Origin: Phycisphaerae bacterium
Lineage (GTDB): Bacteria; Chloroflexota; Anaerolineae; 4572-78; J111
Assembly (NCBI GenBank): GCA_028285035.1
Contig: JANQQF010000155.1
Location: forward strand, 62,001 to 126,000
Direction of reading: 5' to 3'
DNA: 64,000 nucleotides
The translations under genes and the position numbers were made by a program. Within the stretch, counting starts at the first letter, position 1, and the number at the start of each line of letters is the position of its first letter. The notes under the pieces were generated by a model that saw only the letters and a list, made by a program, of their open reading frames with translations, had not been told where the DNA came from and did not search any database. This document shows, piece after piece, positions 35,773 to 45,296 of this stretch.

Positions 35773-36360
35773 CTAAGCCATTTCTTTTTGTACTTGGCTC
35801 ACAACGCGATTGATAATCGCCTTCATCGTATCAAAGACTCCTTGACCATTGACCGCAACAGCTTCAAAGGTAGGAATCCCGTTGGTATAGAGAAAACTTT
35901 GCATTGAGCTAATGGGCATTGCATTGGGCAAATCCCGCTTATTAAATTGCACGACCAGAGGGAATGTGGTGAATGGCATATTCAACTCAGCCAAGTGGCT
36001 TTTCATACTCTGCCAAGAGTCTAGATTGTATCGAAGACGATCCTGACTGGAGTCAGCAACAAAGACAACCCCATCAGCCCCACGCAAAACCAATTTTCGG
36101 CTGGCTTCATAGTAGGATTGCCCAGGTACTGTATATAAATGAAGCTTAGGTGTAAGACCACTAATCTTTCCTAGCTCTAATCGTAAAAAATCAAAGTAAA
36201 GGGTTCGATCTTCGTGAGTCTTTAATGAAATCAAGTCCCCCCGCCACTGGGGATCTACCCGTTCGTGAATAAACTCCAGGTTTGTCGTCTTTCCGCTGAG
36301 GGCTGGACCATAATAGACAATTTTCAAGTTAAGTTCACGTAATTGCCAGTTGATAAACAT
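35773..36360 (-). CDS. MglA-like small Ras-type GTPase (copy 2)
   Basis: The 195-residue protein is a paralogue of the GTPase at 31902. P-loop G18-P-A-L-S-G-K-T-T26, T-V-P-G-Q and N-K-R-D are intact. The N-terminal segments are nearly colinear (N-W-x-L-R-E-x-x-x-K-I-V-Y-Y-G-P), and the C-terminal halves diverge, which suggests different partners. It starts four bases after the end of the roadblock-like gene (36365), so the two are probably coupled and act as a GTPase/GAP pair. Confidence 0.92.
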   Translation of the reverse strand: MFINWQLRELNLKIVYYGPALSGKTTNLEFIHERVDPQWRGDLISLKTHEDRTLYFDFLRLELGKISGLTPKLHLYTVPGQSYYEASRKLVLRGADGVVFVADSSQDRLRYNLDSWQSMKSHLAELNMPFTTFPLVVQFNKRDLPNAMPISSMQSFLYTNGIPTFEAVAVNGQGVFDTMKAIINRVVSQVQKEMA

Positions 36361-36364
36361 GGGC

Positions 36365-36892
36365 CTACTCCCCCCACAAGTTATCTAGTGCATCATTAAA
36401 CAAGTCAGTCAAATCTTCTTGCCGAAGTAAGACATCTTCTGAGGCAAAACTATGCTGTTCGGGAGGTGTAACAACAATCGTCGCCAATTCATTAGCCGCT
36501 TTCTGAATTAGCACTCTCGCCCAGCCAAGTGGTGTTTCAGTCGAAACTTGAATAAATAATACGAGATCACTACCAGCACTACAGGTAAACGAATTAATGG
36601 TTTGGCCTTCACGAAACACCATTTGATCAGCCTGATATTGACGGGTCAGTCGCGCAATTTCGTGACTTGCGGCTAGATCACTCACGACCAAAGCACCCAA
36701 GGCCGTCAAATCAATACCTTGATGACTACCTTGGGTAGAAATAACCTGACCTGTAACATCGGCCAACATTATAAATTGGGCTGGGATTTGGCGAACAAGA
36801 TTTTGCAGAAGTTTGTCGATAACTTGCTGCTGTGAGGGGTAGAGCGTTAATCCACTGTGTCTGTAGTGGCCTGGATGAGATTGATGGATCAT
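36365..36892 (-). CDS. Roadblock/LC7-like protein, first gene of the minus-strand run
   Basis: The 175-residue protein has a roadblock-like domain (about 25-140, with L-L-Q-N-L-V-x-Q-I-P-A-Q-F-I-M-L-A-D-V-T-G) and an acidic helical tail similar in style to the end of the 32501 protein. The start is ATG 36892, with AAGGAG ten bases upstream. An ATG at 36916 lies before that signal. It is the first gene of the run, with 438 bases of divergent regulatory DNA to the hybrid kinase. Confidence 0.78.
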   Translation of the reverse strand: MIHQSHPGHYRHSGLTLYPSQQQVIDKLLQNLVRQIPAQFIMLADVTGQVISTQGSHQGIDLTALGALVVSDLAASHEIARLTRQYQADQMVFREGQTINSFTCSAGSDLVLFIQVSTETPLGWARVLIQKAANELATIVVTPPEQHSFASEDVLLRQEDLTDLFNDALDNLWGE

Positions 36893-36916
36893 AGAGTGAG
36901 TGCTCCTTTGCCGCAT

Positions 36917-37330
36917 AGGCTAGAGTGATGTTCACAAATGGTAAAGTCTCAGATTCAAAACAGAGATTTATATTTTGTTAAATCAACTCGTCATCAACAA
37001 TTTATTTCTGACGATGCAAGTTACATTCGTGATAATCCCACTATAGCAGAAAATTTTCATTCTGATGGTTAGGAAAGATTGTCAAGGTTGGGAAGGTTGG
37101 GAAACCATAAGATTTTGGTACCGCCGCCAATAAAACAGGTAATTTCTTATGTTACAATAGTGCAGAAGTTACTTACTGACCTAGGCATAGAAAACGAATT
37201 TCAATTTCTTGTCCTTTGAATATAACAAAATGTTTAGACGATTATGACTGGGTCAGTTGACTGCACCTTACCAATAATTACGAAACAATCCATTTTATAA
37301 ACTACCCCTAATTAGAGACTCGTTTAGAAC
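36917..37330. other. Divergent intergenic region
   Basis: The region contains the promoters of the sensory run (minus) and of the hybrid kinase (plus). I see AT-rich -10-like words on the minus strand (TATAGT and TATAAA) but no convincing full promoter. AAGGTTGGG occurs twice in tandem near 37084-37101. A 17-base word, ATTATGACTGGGTCAGT at 37241-37257, is repeated with one mismatch at 8089-8105. No gene is visible. Confidence 0.45.
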
Positions 37331-40006
37331 ATGACTAATATGAAGCCAATCAACACTCAAGCCACATCAAAAACTGTCCTCATTATTGATGAAGCATTAG
37401 ACAAGTTAAAACTCTTATTTGATTATCTAAAGGGGTTTGGCTTCAGGGTATTAGTGGCAACTGATGGAGAGAATGCCTTACTCCAAGCCGAAAATATTCA
37501 ACCCGACATTATTCTTCTAGAAGTAATGATCAGTGATATTGACGGCTTTCAAATTTGTCAACGTCTTAAAACCAATAAGCATACCAAGCATATTCCCATA
37601 ATTTTTACCACGGAGCGTGATCATCCGGTTGATAAGGTGAGGGGTCTTCAATGTGGTGCAGAGGCCTATTTAACCAAGCCTCTGCAATGTGAAGAGATTT
37701 TAGCCTATATTACAACGCGACTGAATGCGAAAAATGTCCAGAACAAATTATATTTGCGTAATTTACATTTAAGAACAGCGCAAGAAAAGCTAGAGCAACA
37801 ACTTGTGACTCAAACTCTTGCACTTGAGCAAGAGGTTGATAATCGTAAGTCTCTAGAAGATCAGATACAAACGTACATCGCCGAGCTTGATACAAAAAAT
37901 GAAGCGCTATTACAACTCGATCAAATGAAGAATGAATTCTTTGATCATACCTCACACGATTTACGTACGCCCCTCAATGGCATTATTGGCATTGCAGAGT
38001 CGATGATTGATGGCGCGACTGGCTCGCTTACCCCTGAACAAATGCATAACCTGATGATGATCATTTTTAGTGGTCGTCAGTTAAACACTATCATCAATGA
38101 TACGATGGATGCCTTTAAATTAAAGTATCAGGGTCTTAATTTAGATTTGAAGGCTGTCGACATCTATAGTATCACCGAAGTTGTCATGACGATGTTCCAA
38201 CCTCTACTTGGTCAAAAATCATTACGGCTCATCAATAACCTTGAACGTGATCTTCCCGCAATCAACGCTGATGAGAGTCGAATACAGCAAATTCTATACA
38301 ATTTGATAGGAAATGCGATTAAGTTTACAGAAGTTGGTAGCGTCATCGTTGCTGGGGAATTGCAACAAGATATGTTGGTGGTGAGGATCACTGACACTGG
38401 CATTGGTATTCCGCCTAATCGATTGAACAGGATTTTTCAAACCAAGGATGTTGAGGAAGGATTCACCATTAGAAAACAAGGACAGACCGGCTTAGGGCTA
38501 TTTATTACACAACAACTTATTGAGCTTCATGGGGGAACAATCACAGTGGACTCTATCTTGGATCAGGGAACGACATTCACTATTACCCTACCGCTACATA
38601 AATGGCCGGTTAATGCCAGCATGTTGAATCAAGCCATTGATGCGTTAACGATAGACAATTCTAGGTCGAATCAAGGGAAACAAGTACACCTCGATCCAGT
38701 CCTCCTTCCCTCTGGGCAAAATGGCTTGCATACTAATGAAACCACCATCTTAGTTGTCGATGATGAATTAATCAACGTCCAGATCTTAACAAATTATCTT
38801 TCAATGCAAAACTACAAAATCGCCCAAGCTTTTGATGGATATGAAGCACTTGAAGCGATTGAAGAGGTTAAGCCTGATCTCGTTCTACTTGACCTGATGA
38901 TGCCAAAAATGTCAGGCTATGATGTTTGCGAAAAAATTCGGGAGCGCTATCCGCCTCATCAATTGCCTATTATCCTACTAACGACAAAGACCCAAGTCGC
39001 CGATTTAGTGGCTGGATTCGAGATCGGGGCCAACGATTATTTGACGAAGCCATTTGACAAGAATGAGCTTTTGGCCCGCGTTAAAACACATCTTCGTTTG
39101 GCCAAAATCAATGCCGCCTACGGCCGTTTTGTGCCACATGAGATTCTACGATTTTTAGAAAAAGAGAGTATCAATGAAGTCCAGCTAGGTGATCAAGTCC
39201 AGCAAGAGATGACTATTCTTTTCTCAGATATCCGTTCTTTTACAACACTATCTGAAAGCATGACCCCACACGAGACCTTCAGTTTCCTCAATGCCTATCT
39301 AGGCCGGGTCAGCCCCATTATTCGACAGCATCGTGGCTTCATCGACAAATATATTGGTGATGCAATTATGGCACTTTTCCCAACAAAAGTAGACGATGCG
39401 GTTCAATCAGCCATTGCCCTTCAACAAAAAGTGACTGATTATAATAATTTCAGCAAAACACAAAACAAGCGTCCAATCAAAGTGGGGATTGGTTTACATA
39501 CGGGAATGTTGATGTTGGGCACAATTGGGGAAACTGAGCGAATGGAGGGAACAGTTATAGCAGATGCAGTCAACGTAGCCTCCCGGTTAGAGGGGTTGAC
39601 CAAACTATATGGGGCTTCAATCATCATCAGTGAACACTCTCTGCTACAGCTAGAGGGCCGTCAGCAATATCATACTCGATTTCTTGGTCGAGTTAAGGTT
39701 AAGGGGAAGAAGGAAAGAATCCCAATTTTTGAGATTTTTGATGGTGACGCACCAAAAATAATTGATCTAAAGCTAGAGACCCTGTCTCAGTTTGAACTTG
39801 GCTTAGAATGCTTTTTTAAGCAAAATTTTATTAAGGCAAATGAGCAGTTTAGCCACGTGTTGAAAATTAATCCCCAAGATCAGGCAGCGGATTACTATTT
39901 AACACGAGCGAAACAAATTTTGGAGAATAGATCACCTTCCTCCCAAGAAATACCTTATAACCAAGCAAAAGACTCTATTCGACCTCATCCTCTACTCTTA
40001 AAGTAA
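37331..40006 (+). CDS. REC-histidine kinase-REC-nucleotide cyclase hybrid
   Basis: The 891-residue cytoplasmic protein carries, in order, receiver 1 (14-135), a coiled coil, HisKA with H209 (T-S-H-D-L-R-T-P-L-N-G), HATPase (about 300-430, with G-T-G-I-G-I and G-L-G-L-F), receiver 2 (about 465-590, intact L-L-D-L-M-M-P-K-M-S-G) and a class III adenylate/guanylate cyclase (about 628-815). A TPR-like tail closes it. The cyclase has both metal-binding Asp residues, D633 (F-S-D-I-R) and D677 (G-D-A-I-M-A). Receiver 1 is odd: its phosphoacceptor position is E64 (L-L-E-V-M-I), a change that can mimic phosphorylation. The protein probably makes a cyclic nucleotide in response to a phosphorelay. Confidence 0.92.
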   Translation: MTNMKPINTQATSKTVLIIDEALDKLKLLFDYLKGFGFRVLVATDGENALLQAENIQPDIILLEVMISDIDGFQICQRLKTNKHTKHIPIIFTTERDHPVDKVRGLQCGAEAYLTKPLQCEEILAYITTRLNAKNVQNKLYLRNLHLRTAQEKLEQQLVTQTLALEQEVDNRKSLEDQIQTYIAELDTKNEALLQLDQMKNEFFDHTSHDLRTPLNGIIGIAESMIDGATGSLTPEQMHNLMMIIFSGRQLNTIINDTMDAFKLKYQGLNLDLKAVDIYSITEVVMTMFQPLLGQKSLRLINNLERDLPAINADESRIQQILYNLIGNAIKFTEVGSVIVAGELQQDMLVVRITDTGIGIPPNRLNRIFQTKDVEEGFTIRKQGQTGLGLFITQQLIELHGGTITVDSILDQGTTFTITLPLHKWPVNASMLNQAIDALTIDNSRSNQGKQVHLDPVLLPSGQNGLHTNETTILVVDDELINVQILTNYLSMQNYKIAQAFDGYEALEAIEEVKPDLVLLDLMMPKMSGYDVCEKIRERYPPHQLPIILLTTKTQVADLVAGFEIGANDYLTKPFDKNELLARVKTHLRLAKINAAYGRFVPHEILRFLEKESINEVQLGDQVQQEMTILFSDIRSFTTLSESMTPHETFSFLNAYLGRVSPIIRQHRGFIDKYIGDAIMALFPTKVDDAVQSAIALQQKVTDYNNFSKTQNKRPIKVGIGLHTGMLMLGTIGETERMEGTVIADAVNVASRLEGLTKLYGASIIISEHSLLQLEGRQQYHTRFLGRVKVKGKKERIPIFEIFDGDAPKIIDLKLETLSQFELGLECFFKQNFIKANEQFSHVLKINPQDQAADYYLTRAKQILENRSPSSQEIPYNQAKDSIRPHPLLLK

Positions 40007-40021
40007 AGACCTTTTCTATCT

Positions 40022-43000
40022 CTAACTGCCGAGCACTTCCTGCACTTTATTAATCAAAACTTGAGAAGAGAAGGGCTTTTCCAACAGAAAGGTTTCCCTG
40101 CTATCTAACTTATACGACTCCAACTCCTGATCAGTATAACCAGAGATAAAGAGAATTTTGAGATTGGGATAAAACTGGGTTAACTGTTTAGCCAACTCTG
40201 GACCACTGATATTGGGCATGATCACGTCGGTTATTAGCAAGTCAAGCTCTTGCCCTTTTTGCTGGCATATTTCCAGAGCTTCCCGGGAATTTGAGGCCAC
40301 AAGCACCGTAAACCCTTGATTCTCCAAAAATTCCTGAATTATCAAACGTACCCCTGCCTCATCTTCAACAAGCAAGATGGTTTTGTTACTCGTAATGATA
40401 GGCGATATGGGGTGCTCAGGCACTAGAGGAGAAGCCTTGATTGTTTCGTCAGTTCGAGGTAAATAAATTTTGAAGGTTGTCCCCTGCCCGAGGGTACTCT
40501 CAACCTGAATATGCCCATTGTTTTGCTCAACAATACTGTATACAATGGATAATCCCAAACCAGTTCCTTGATCACCAATTTTTGTTGTAAAAAATGGCTC
40601 AAAGACTCGGTTTTGTGTTTCTTGATCCATCCCCTCGCCAGTATCAGCAATACACAATTCAATATAGGGGCCGGGAATCACATTGATATGATGATTTTCA
40701 TCTAGCATTGTATTGGCCGTCATAAAGGTTAAGGTTCCTCCGTCAGGCATAGCATCACGGGCGTTTATCGCCAAATTCATAATAACCTGTTCAATTTGGC
40801 TAGGATCAAGCAAGACATTGTCCAAATCTGTGGCCAAATCAATCTCTAATGTTAAATGTTCTCCTAAGAGACGAGCCAATAGGCTCTTCATTGTTGTTAC
40901 AACCTGATTGAGGTTTAAAGGCTGAACAAAGGTTGGTTGTTGTCGGCTGAACGCCAATAATTGACGGGTTAGGACAGCGGCTTGTTGCCCTGCCTTTCGT
41001 ACCTCCCCTACCATTCGTTGCCGTGGATCACTCGAATTCAAATAGCTCTTAGCCAATAATTCAACATACCCATTAATTACGGTCAAAAGATTGTTAAAAT
41101 CATGGGCAATTCCCCCAGCTAAACGACCAACCGCCTCCATCTTTTGTGATCGTTGCAATTGATCTTCCAATTCTAACCTGTGTGTTATATCACGTTGCAA
41201 TGCAACATAATTGATAATCTCACCATAGGGATCACGCACTGGTGTAATAATAGAGTCAACAGTATACAAACTACCATCTTTTCTTTTATTAATCATACGG
41301 CTGCCCCAGACTTCCCCAGCTAGAATGGTATCCCATAGGGTCTGATAAAAAACATCCTTATGCTGATCACTCTTAAGCAGATCAAAAGTCTGTCCAATAG
41401 CTTCATTGGGGGTATATCCTGTCACATTTTCAAAGGCTGGATTAACATAAACAATAGTTCCCTCGGTATCTGTGATCATGATAATATCGGTACTTTGCTC
41501 AACGGCCGTACTCAACAGTCGTCTAGCTTCGCTATATCTGATACGAGTTAAGGCCCCAGACACTTGTTCAGCCACACTCCAGGCCAAGACAAGCTCATCA
41601 CGGGCAAAGGCCTTAGGCTCTACACTAGCCAACCTTAAACCACCAATTAACTCCCCTTCTACAATTAGGGGCAAAATGAGGAGTGAAGCGGTCCCTTGCC
41701 TTTGCATAAAGGTACTCAATGGAACTAGACGTGGGTCGCTTTCAGCTTCGCCTATAACCAATGGCATTTTGTAGCTGAGCAGATACTCCACAATTGGATT
41801 GCCTTTGACCGGGAAGCTTTGATGTAGTACCGAACCCTGTTCTTCAGTTAAATATTCAGCGACGATACGTCCTTCTGTCTTCTCCTGATTTAGCAATATG
41901 GCCACCGCTCGAGAGACATCAAAGGTTAAGGCTAACTCACGACAAGCGATTTCGAGGATTGCCTCCTGCTCAAAATGAGTGGCTGAGGTAACAATGATCT
42001 GATTGAGTAGTGTTAGCTCACGATTACGGCGTTGAAGCTCTGCTTCAGTTGATTTATGTAACTCCTCCTCAATTTGTTTGCGCTTGGTAATATCGCTCAC
42101 GACCCCATAAATCAGGCGAGTACTGTCTTGATCAATAACTCTCGCACTATCACGGATCCAAATCATCTGACCATCACTTCTCACCATACGATATTCTACT
42201 TCACTATCTTGACCCGATGTTAATCGTTGGAACTGGGCTGCAGCAGCTTCTCGATCATCAGAAACAATCAATTGCGAGTTCCAAAATTTCCAATCTGTTA
42301 AAAATTTCTCTTCAGAATAGCCAACTAAATCTTTGATATTGGGAGAAATGTAAACATTACTATTGTCTCCATTTTCAGGTATTTTGGTTATATAAATATG
42401 ATCACTAATCGAGGCAATAACCTGTCGAAATTGCTCTTCACTTTCGTGCAAAGCATCCATCATACGTTTCTCTTCAGTGATATCACTTTGTACACTAACA
42501 AAGTGGGTAATATCACCTTGGCTATCCTGAATCGGTGTAATCCTCCACTCTGTAACAAATTCAGTACCATCTTTGCGATAATTGATCGTTTCCCCTTTAA
42601 ATACTTTACCCTGAGCTAAATGATGGCGTAATTGATTTAAGACTCGGCGATCTGTCTGTGGGCCTTGAAGGGTGCGGGGCGTTTTACCTAAAACTTCCTC
42701 GGCTGCATAGCCTGTCATACGAGTGAATGCTGGGTTGACATAGAGAATTTCTGGGCCTGGTTTCTCCAAATCTGACGTGGTAATGACAATGGCCTCGCTA
42801 ATCTGACTGATAGCCGTATCCAGTAAACGCAACCTGTTTTCTACCAACTTACGCTCAGTAATATTCTCGTGAGCGACAACCACCCGCGGTGAGTCACCAT
42901 CCCTGTATGGTGTAACAGAGGCTGTAAACCAGCTTGGCTGACCTGGCAAAAAATCATATTCCAAATTAAATGAAGAAAGTTCTCCCGAAAACACTTTACG

Positions 43001-43858
43001 AATACCTGCCGCAAATAACTTGGCATCTTCCGAACCAGGACCTACGGCATTATCACAGATATCAAGATAGTTTTGTCCTTCGGATACAGCATCCACTTCT
43101 GCGCCATTCTCTATAGCAAATTTTCGCCAAGCGCTATTGACAAGTTTGATCTCTCCTCGATCATCTAACAAGGCAATAGCAGCCGATAAGCCATCCACGG
43201 TAGCCTGTAGCAATTTTTCAAATTCCTCTTTGGCTTGTTGGGCCTGTTTACGTTCGGTAATATCTCGGGTATACCAAACTCGACCATAATAAAGTTCGTT
43301 TTCATCTTTAATTGGGCTACTATATCGTTCAAAAACGCGACCATCTTTTAGAGCGACTTCATCATAAACTTGGTCGTGTAAATTTTCATAAATATCTTCA
43401 ATCCTACTAAAAAACCGCTCTGGTTCTTTCAGTTGCGCAGTTATTATTTGGAGAGACTCATCCTTGTCATAATTGTCAACGACTCGTGGCGGAAGATCCC
43501 ACATCTCAGCAAAACGCTGATTAAAAGAAAGCCATTCCCTATCTTTCGATACGACCAAAATACCATCGGGGGACGTTTTAGTCTGAGCTTCCAGCAACAT
43601 TTTTTGGTAATGGGGTGTATCTATAGATGTATCTACACGAGACGCCTGCCATCGACGGAAGGAGAACCAAGCGAGACAAATCACAAGAACAAAAAGTGAC
43701 AGATGAAGTTGTCCAAGATACCAAACATCCCCTCCATCAAAACGGGTCTGGGATGTATGTTGAATAGCATCTAAAACAAAAAAGGCACTAACAATGATAA
43801 CACTTATAATTAGAGCTAAATCAAGTATGATTGAGGTTTTATAAATTTTTAGAATCAT
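40022..43858 (-). CDS. Large multi-PAS hybrid histidine kinase
   Basis: The 1278-residue protein has two N-terminal transmembrane segments (about 12-33 and 50-68). Four PAS/PAC units follow (about 86-596), then a GAF domain (about 626-766), a fifth PAS (780-900), HisKA with H918 (G-I-A-H-D-F-N-N-L-L), HATPase (about 1015-1130, G-Q-G-T-T-F at the end) and a C-terminal receiver with Asp near 1211 (L-I-T-D-V-I-M-P-N-I-S-G). The H-box with D-F-N-N-L is typical of HWE-adjacent soluble hybrid kinases. The many PAS domains suggest redox, light or ligand sensing. It is downstream of the OmpR-type regulator gene, 75 bases apart. Confidence 0.92.
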   Translation of the reverse strand: MILKIYKTSIILDLALIISVIIVSAFFVLDAIQHTSQTRFDGGDVWYLGQLHLSLFVLVICLAWFSFRRWQASRVDTSIDTPHYQKMLLEAQTKTSPDGILVVSKDREWLSFNQRFAEMWDLPPRVVDNYDKDESLQIITAQLKEPERFFSRIEDIYENLHDQVYDEVALKDGRVFERYSSPIKDENELYYGRVWYTRDITERKQAQQAKEEFEKLLQATVDGLSAAIALLDDRGEIKLVNSAWRKFAIENGAEVDAVSEGQNYLDICDNAVGPGSEDAKLFAAGIRKVFSGELSSFNLEYDFLPGQPSWFTASVTPYRDGDSPRVVVAHENITERKLVENRLRLLDTAISQISEAIVITTSDLEKPGPEILYVNPAFTRMTGYAAEEVLGKTPRTLQGPQTDRRVLNQLRHHLAQGKVFKGETINYRKDGTEFVTEWRITPIQDSQGDITHFVSVQSDITEEKRMMDALHESEEQFRQVIASISDHIYITKIPENGDNSNVYISPNIKDLVGYSEEKFLTDWKFWNSQLIVSDDREAAAAQFQRLTSGQDSEVEYRMVRSDGQMIWIRDSARVIDQDSTRLIYGVVSDITKRKQIEEELHKSTEAELQRRNRELTLLNQIIVTSATHFEQEAILEIACRELALTFDVSRAVAILLNQEKTEGRIVAEYLTEEQGSVLHQSFPVKGNPIVEYLLSYKMPLVIGEAESDPRLVPLSTFMQRQGTASLLILPLIVEGELIGGLRLASVEPKAFARDELVLAWSVAEQVSGALTRIRYSEARRLLSTAVEQSTDIIMITDTEGTIVYVNPAFENVTGYTPNEAIGQTFDLLKSDQHKDVFYQTLWDTILAGEVWGSRMINKRKDGSLYTVDSIITPVRDPYGEIINYVALQRDITHRLELEDQLQRSQKMEAVGRLAGGIAHDFNNLLTVINGYVELLAKSYLNSSDPRQRMVGEVRKAGQQAAVLTRQLLAFSRQQPTFVQPLNLNQVVTTMKSLLARLLGEHLTLEIDLATDLDNVLLDPSQIEQVIMNLAINARDAMPDGGTLTFMTANTMLDENHHINVIPGPYIELCIADTGEGMDQETQNRVFEPFFTTKIGDQGTGLGLSIVYSIVEQNNGHIQVESTLGQGTTFKIYLPRTDETIKASPLVPEHPISPIITSNKTILLVEDEAGVRLIIQEFLENQGFTVLVASNSREALEICQQKGQELDLLITDVIMPNISGPELAKQLTQFYPNLKILFISGYTDQELESYKLDSRETFLLEKPFSSQVLINKVQEVLGS

Positions 43859-43932
43859 TATCTGCTCTGATAAACTTGCTCTGGGAGACCAGGAAGTCCT
43901 GAGGTAAACCCGCTAAAGATTAAAGTAACTGA

Positions 43933-44718
43933 TCATTTATCACGCCACATATATCCTTTGTGACGAACTGTTTTAATATAACGAGGATGTGAGGGGTCTG
44001 GCTCGATCTTTCGACGCAAATGATGGATATGCCATTTCACAAGATCTCGCGCTTCAATATCTTCGCAATCATAGCCTAAAGCCTGATTGACTAACTGTCG
44101 GGCTGATAAAATTTTAGGAGCTGCCTTCACAAGACATACTAATAAATCAAATTCTGTTGTGGTTAAATCCAGCGGCATACTGGCCAGAGTTGCCGTCTGA
44201 GAGTGTTGGTCAATAACCAAATCATCAGCACGAAGGTATCGCTGATTAGAGGCGGAAGATATCTCTTGATTTTCTTCAGTAACGATCTGCTTAAAATTCT
44301 CATGTAATGTATCTATTTGGGATAGTAAGCGGTGGTGACGCAAAGACTGTTCACGATGTTCTAACCCTTCTTGTACTCGATCATTGATAGAGTTGGGAGT
44401 CATCGGTTTAATTAGATAATCAAAGGCCCCTAAACGTAAGGCTTCAATTGCACTTTCAACTGAGCTAAAGGCAGTGAGGATAATGATAACTAAATGGGGA
44501 TCATGCTGTCGAGCAAAATGTAAAACTTCCAAACCGTCAACGGGTTCCATATGCAGATCAAGTAAGAGCAAATCATATTTCGTTTGAACAAGCTTTTTTA
44601 AGGCTTCACGCCCATTAGCTGCTGTATCAACAAGATAACCTGTGTGATGAAGAGAACGTTCAAGAACGAAACGGATATTCGGCTCATCATCAACAACCAA
44701 GATATGAGATTGTGTCAT
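43933..44718 (-). CDS. OmpR/PhoB-type response regulator
   Basis: In this 261-residue protein a receiver (about 1-120) with D10-D11 and phosphoacceptor D54 (L-L-L-D-L-H-M-E-P-V-D-G) is followed by a helical linker (125-165). A winged-helix DNA-binding domain (about 170-260) follows, with the usual W-H-I-H-H-L-R-R-K-I-E-P recognition helix and the G-Y-M-W wing. It is a transcription factor. The degenerate GAF kinase (45297) and the large PAS kinase (40022) on either side are both possible partners. A terminator-like hairpin at 44859 suggests it has its own promoter. Confidence 0.93.
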   Translation of the reverse strand: MTQSHILVVDDEPNIRFVLERSLHHTGYLVDTAANGREALKKLVQTKYDLLLLDLHMEPVDGLEVLHFARQHDPHLVIIILTAFSSVESAIEALRLGAFDYLIKPMTPNSINDRVQEGLEHREQSLRHHRLLSQIDTLHENFKQIVTEENQEISSASNQRYLRADDLVIDQHSQTATLASMPLDLTTTEFDLLVCLVKAAPKILSARQLVNQALGYDCEDIEARDLVKWHIHHLRRKIEPDPSHPRYIKTVRHKGYMWRDK

Positions 44719-45296
44719 TGAGATCCTCTGGTACTAGTAAGATATAACGATCAGCTTTTTAAAGACACACTTAATATGTACGAAAAATTGAACAATATAC
44801 ATTGCATCAATTTATAAGCTAACAAGAAGAGCTATATATGTATTTAACTGACAAAAACAATGTCCCCAGCAATATTTACTGAGGACATTTGAGTAATAAA
44901 CTATTATGCAACTTGAATAAGCTAAATAGTTAGCAATATATAATAAGCTTGTGTCCAAATGTTAAACTACCAATTCACTGCTCAAAATTTTAGTATGTTG
45001 TATTGTGCTCTGGTAAGAATATGATACTCAAATGCCTAGGGTGTATTTATTTGAACAAGAATAACTTATTATATACTATTATAAACTTTTTGTAAATCTA
45101 TTGTCATCTTTACTATAATTCATAAAGTACACCGTGTCTATAGGAAAATCAAGACAATTTTTGTAGGAACCTGATTCTTCACTATGTCCGTCAGTTAGAT
45201 ACTACTGGCTTGGACATAGAAAGTTAATCAAAAATCCTTATCCATGAACCATCTTTAAAGGTTCAGACAGTTATGTCTGAGACAGTGACTGAAAAC
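44719..45296. other. AT-rich intergenic region with hairpins
   Basis: The 578 bases hold no credible gene. Going 5' to 3' on the minus strand, two small hairpins follow the kinase stop: CAGACA/TGTCTG (45264-45279) and TGAACC/GGTTCA (45245-45265). A long AT-rich tract and the terminator at 44859-44889 come next. The regulator promoter should lie between 44719 and 44858, but I see no clear -35. Confidence 0.45.
44859..44889 (-). terminator. Intrinsic terminator (minus strand)
   Basis: AATGTCC (44859-44865) and GGACATT (44883-44889) form a seven-base stem, with a CAG/CTG extension after one mismatch. On the minus strand GTTTTTG follows. It would end transcripts of the GAF kinase gene. Confidence 0.55.

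Noticed and set aside
44653..44660. GAACGTTC at 44653 as another LexA-like box
   Set aside because: The half sites have no spacer, and the site is inside the regulator coding sequence.
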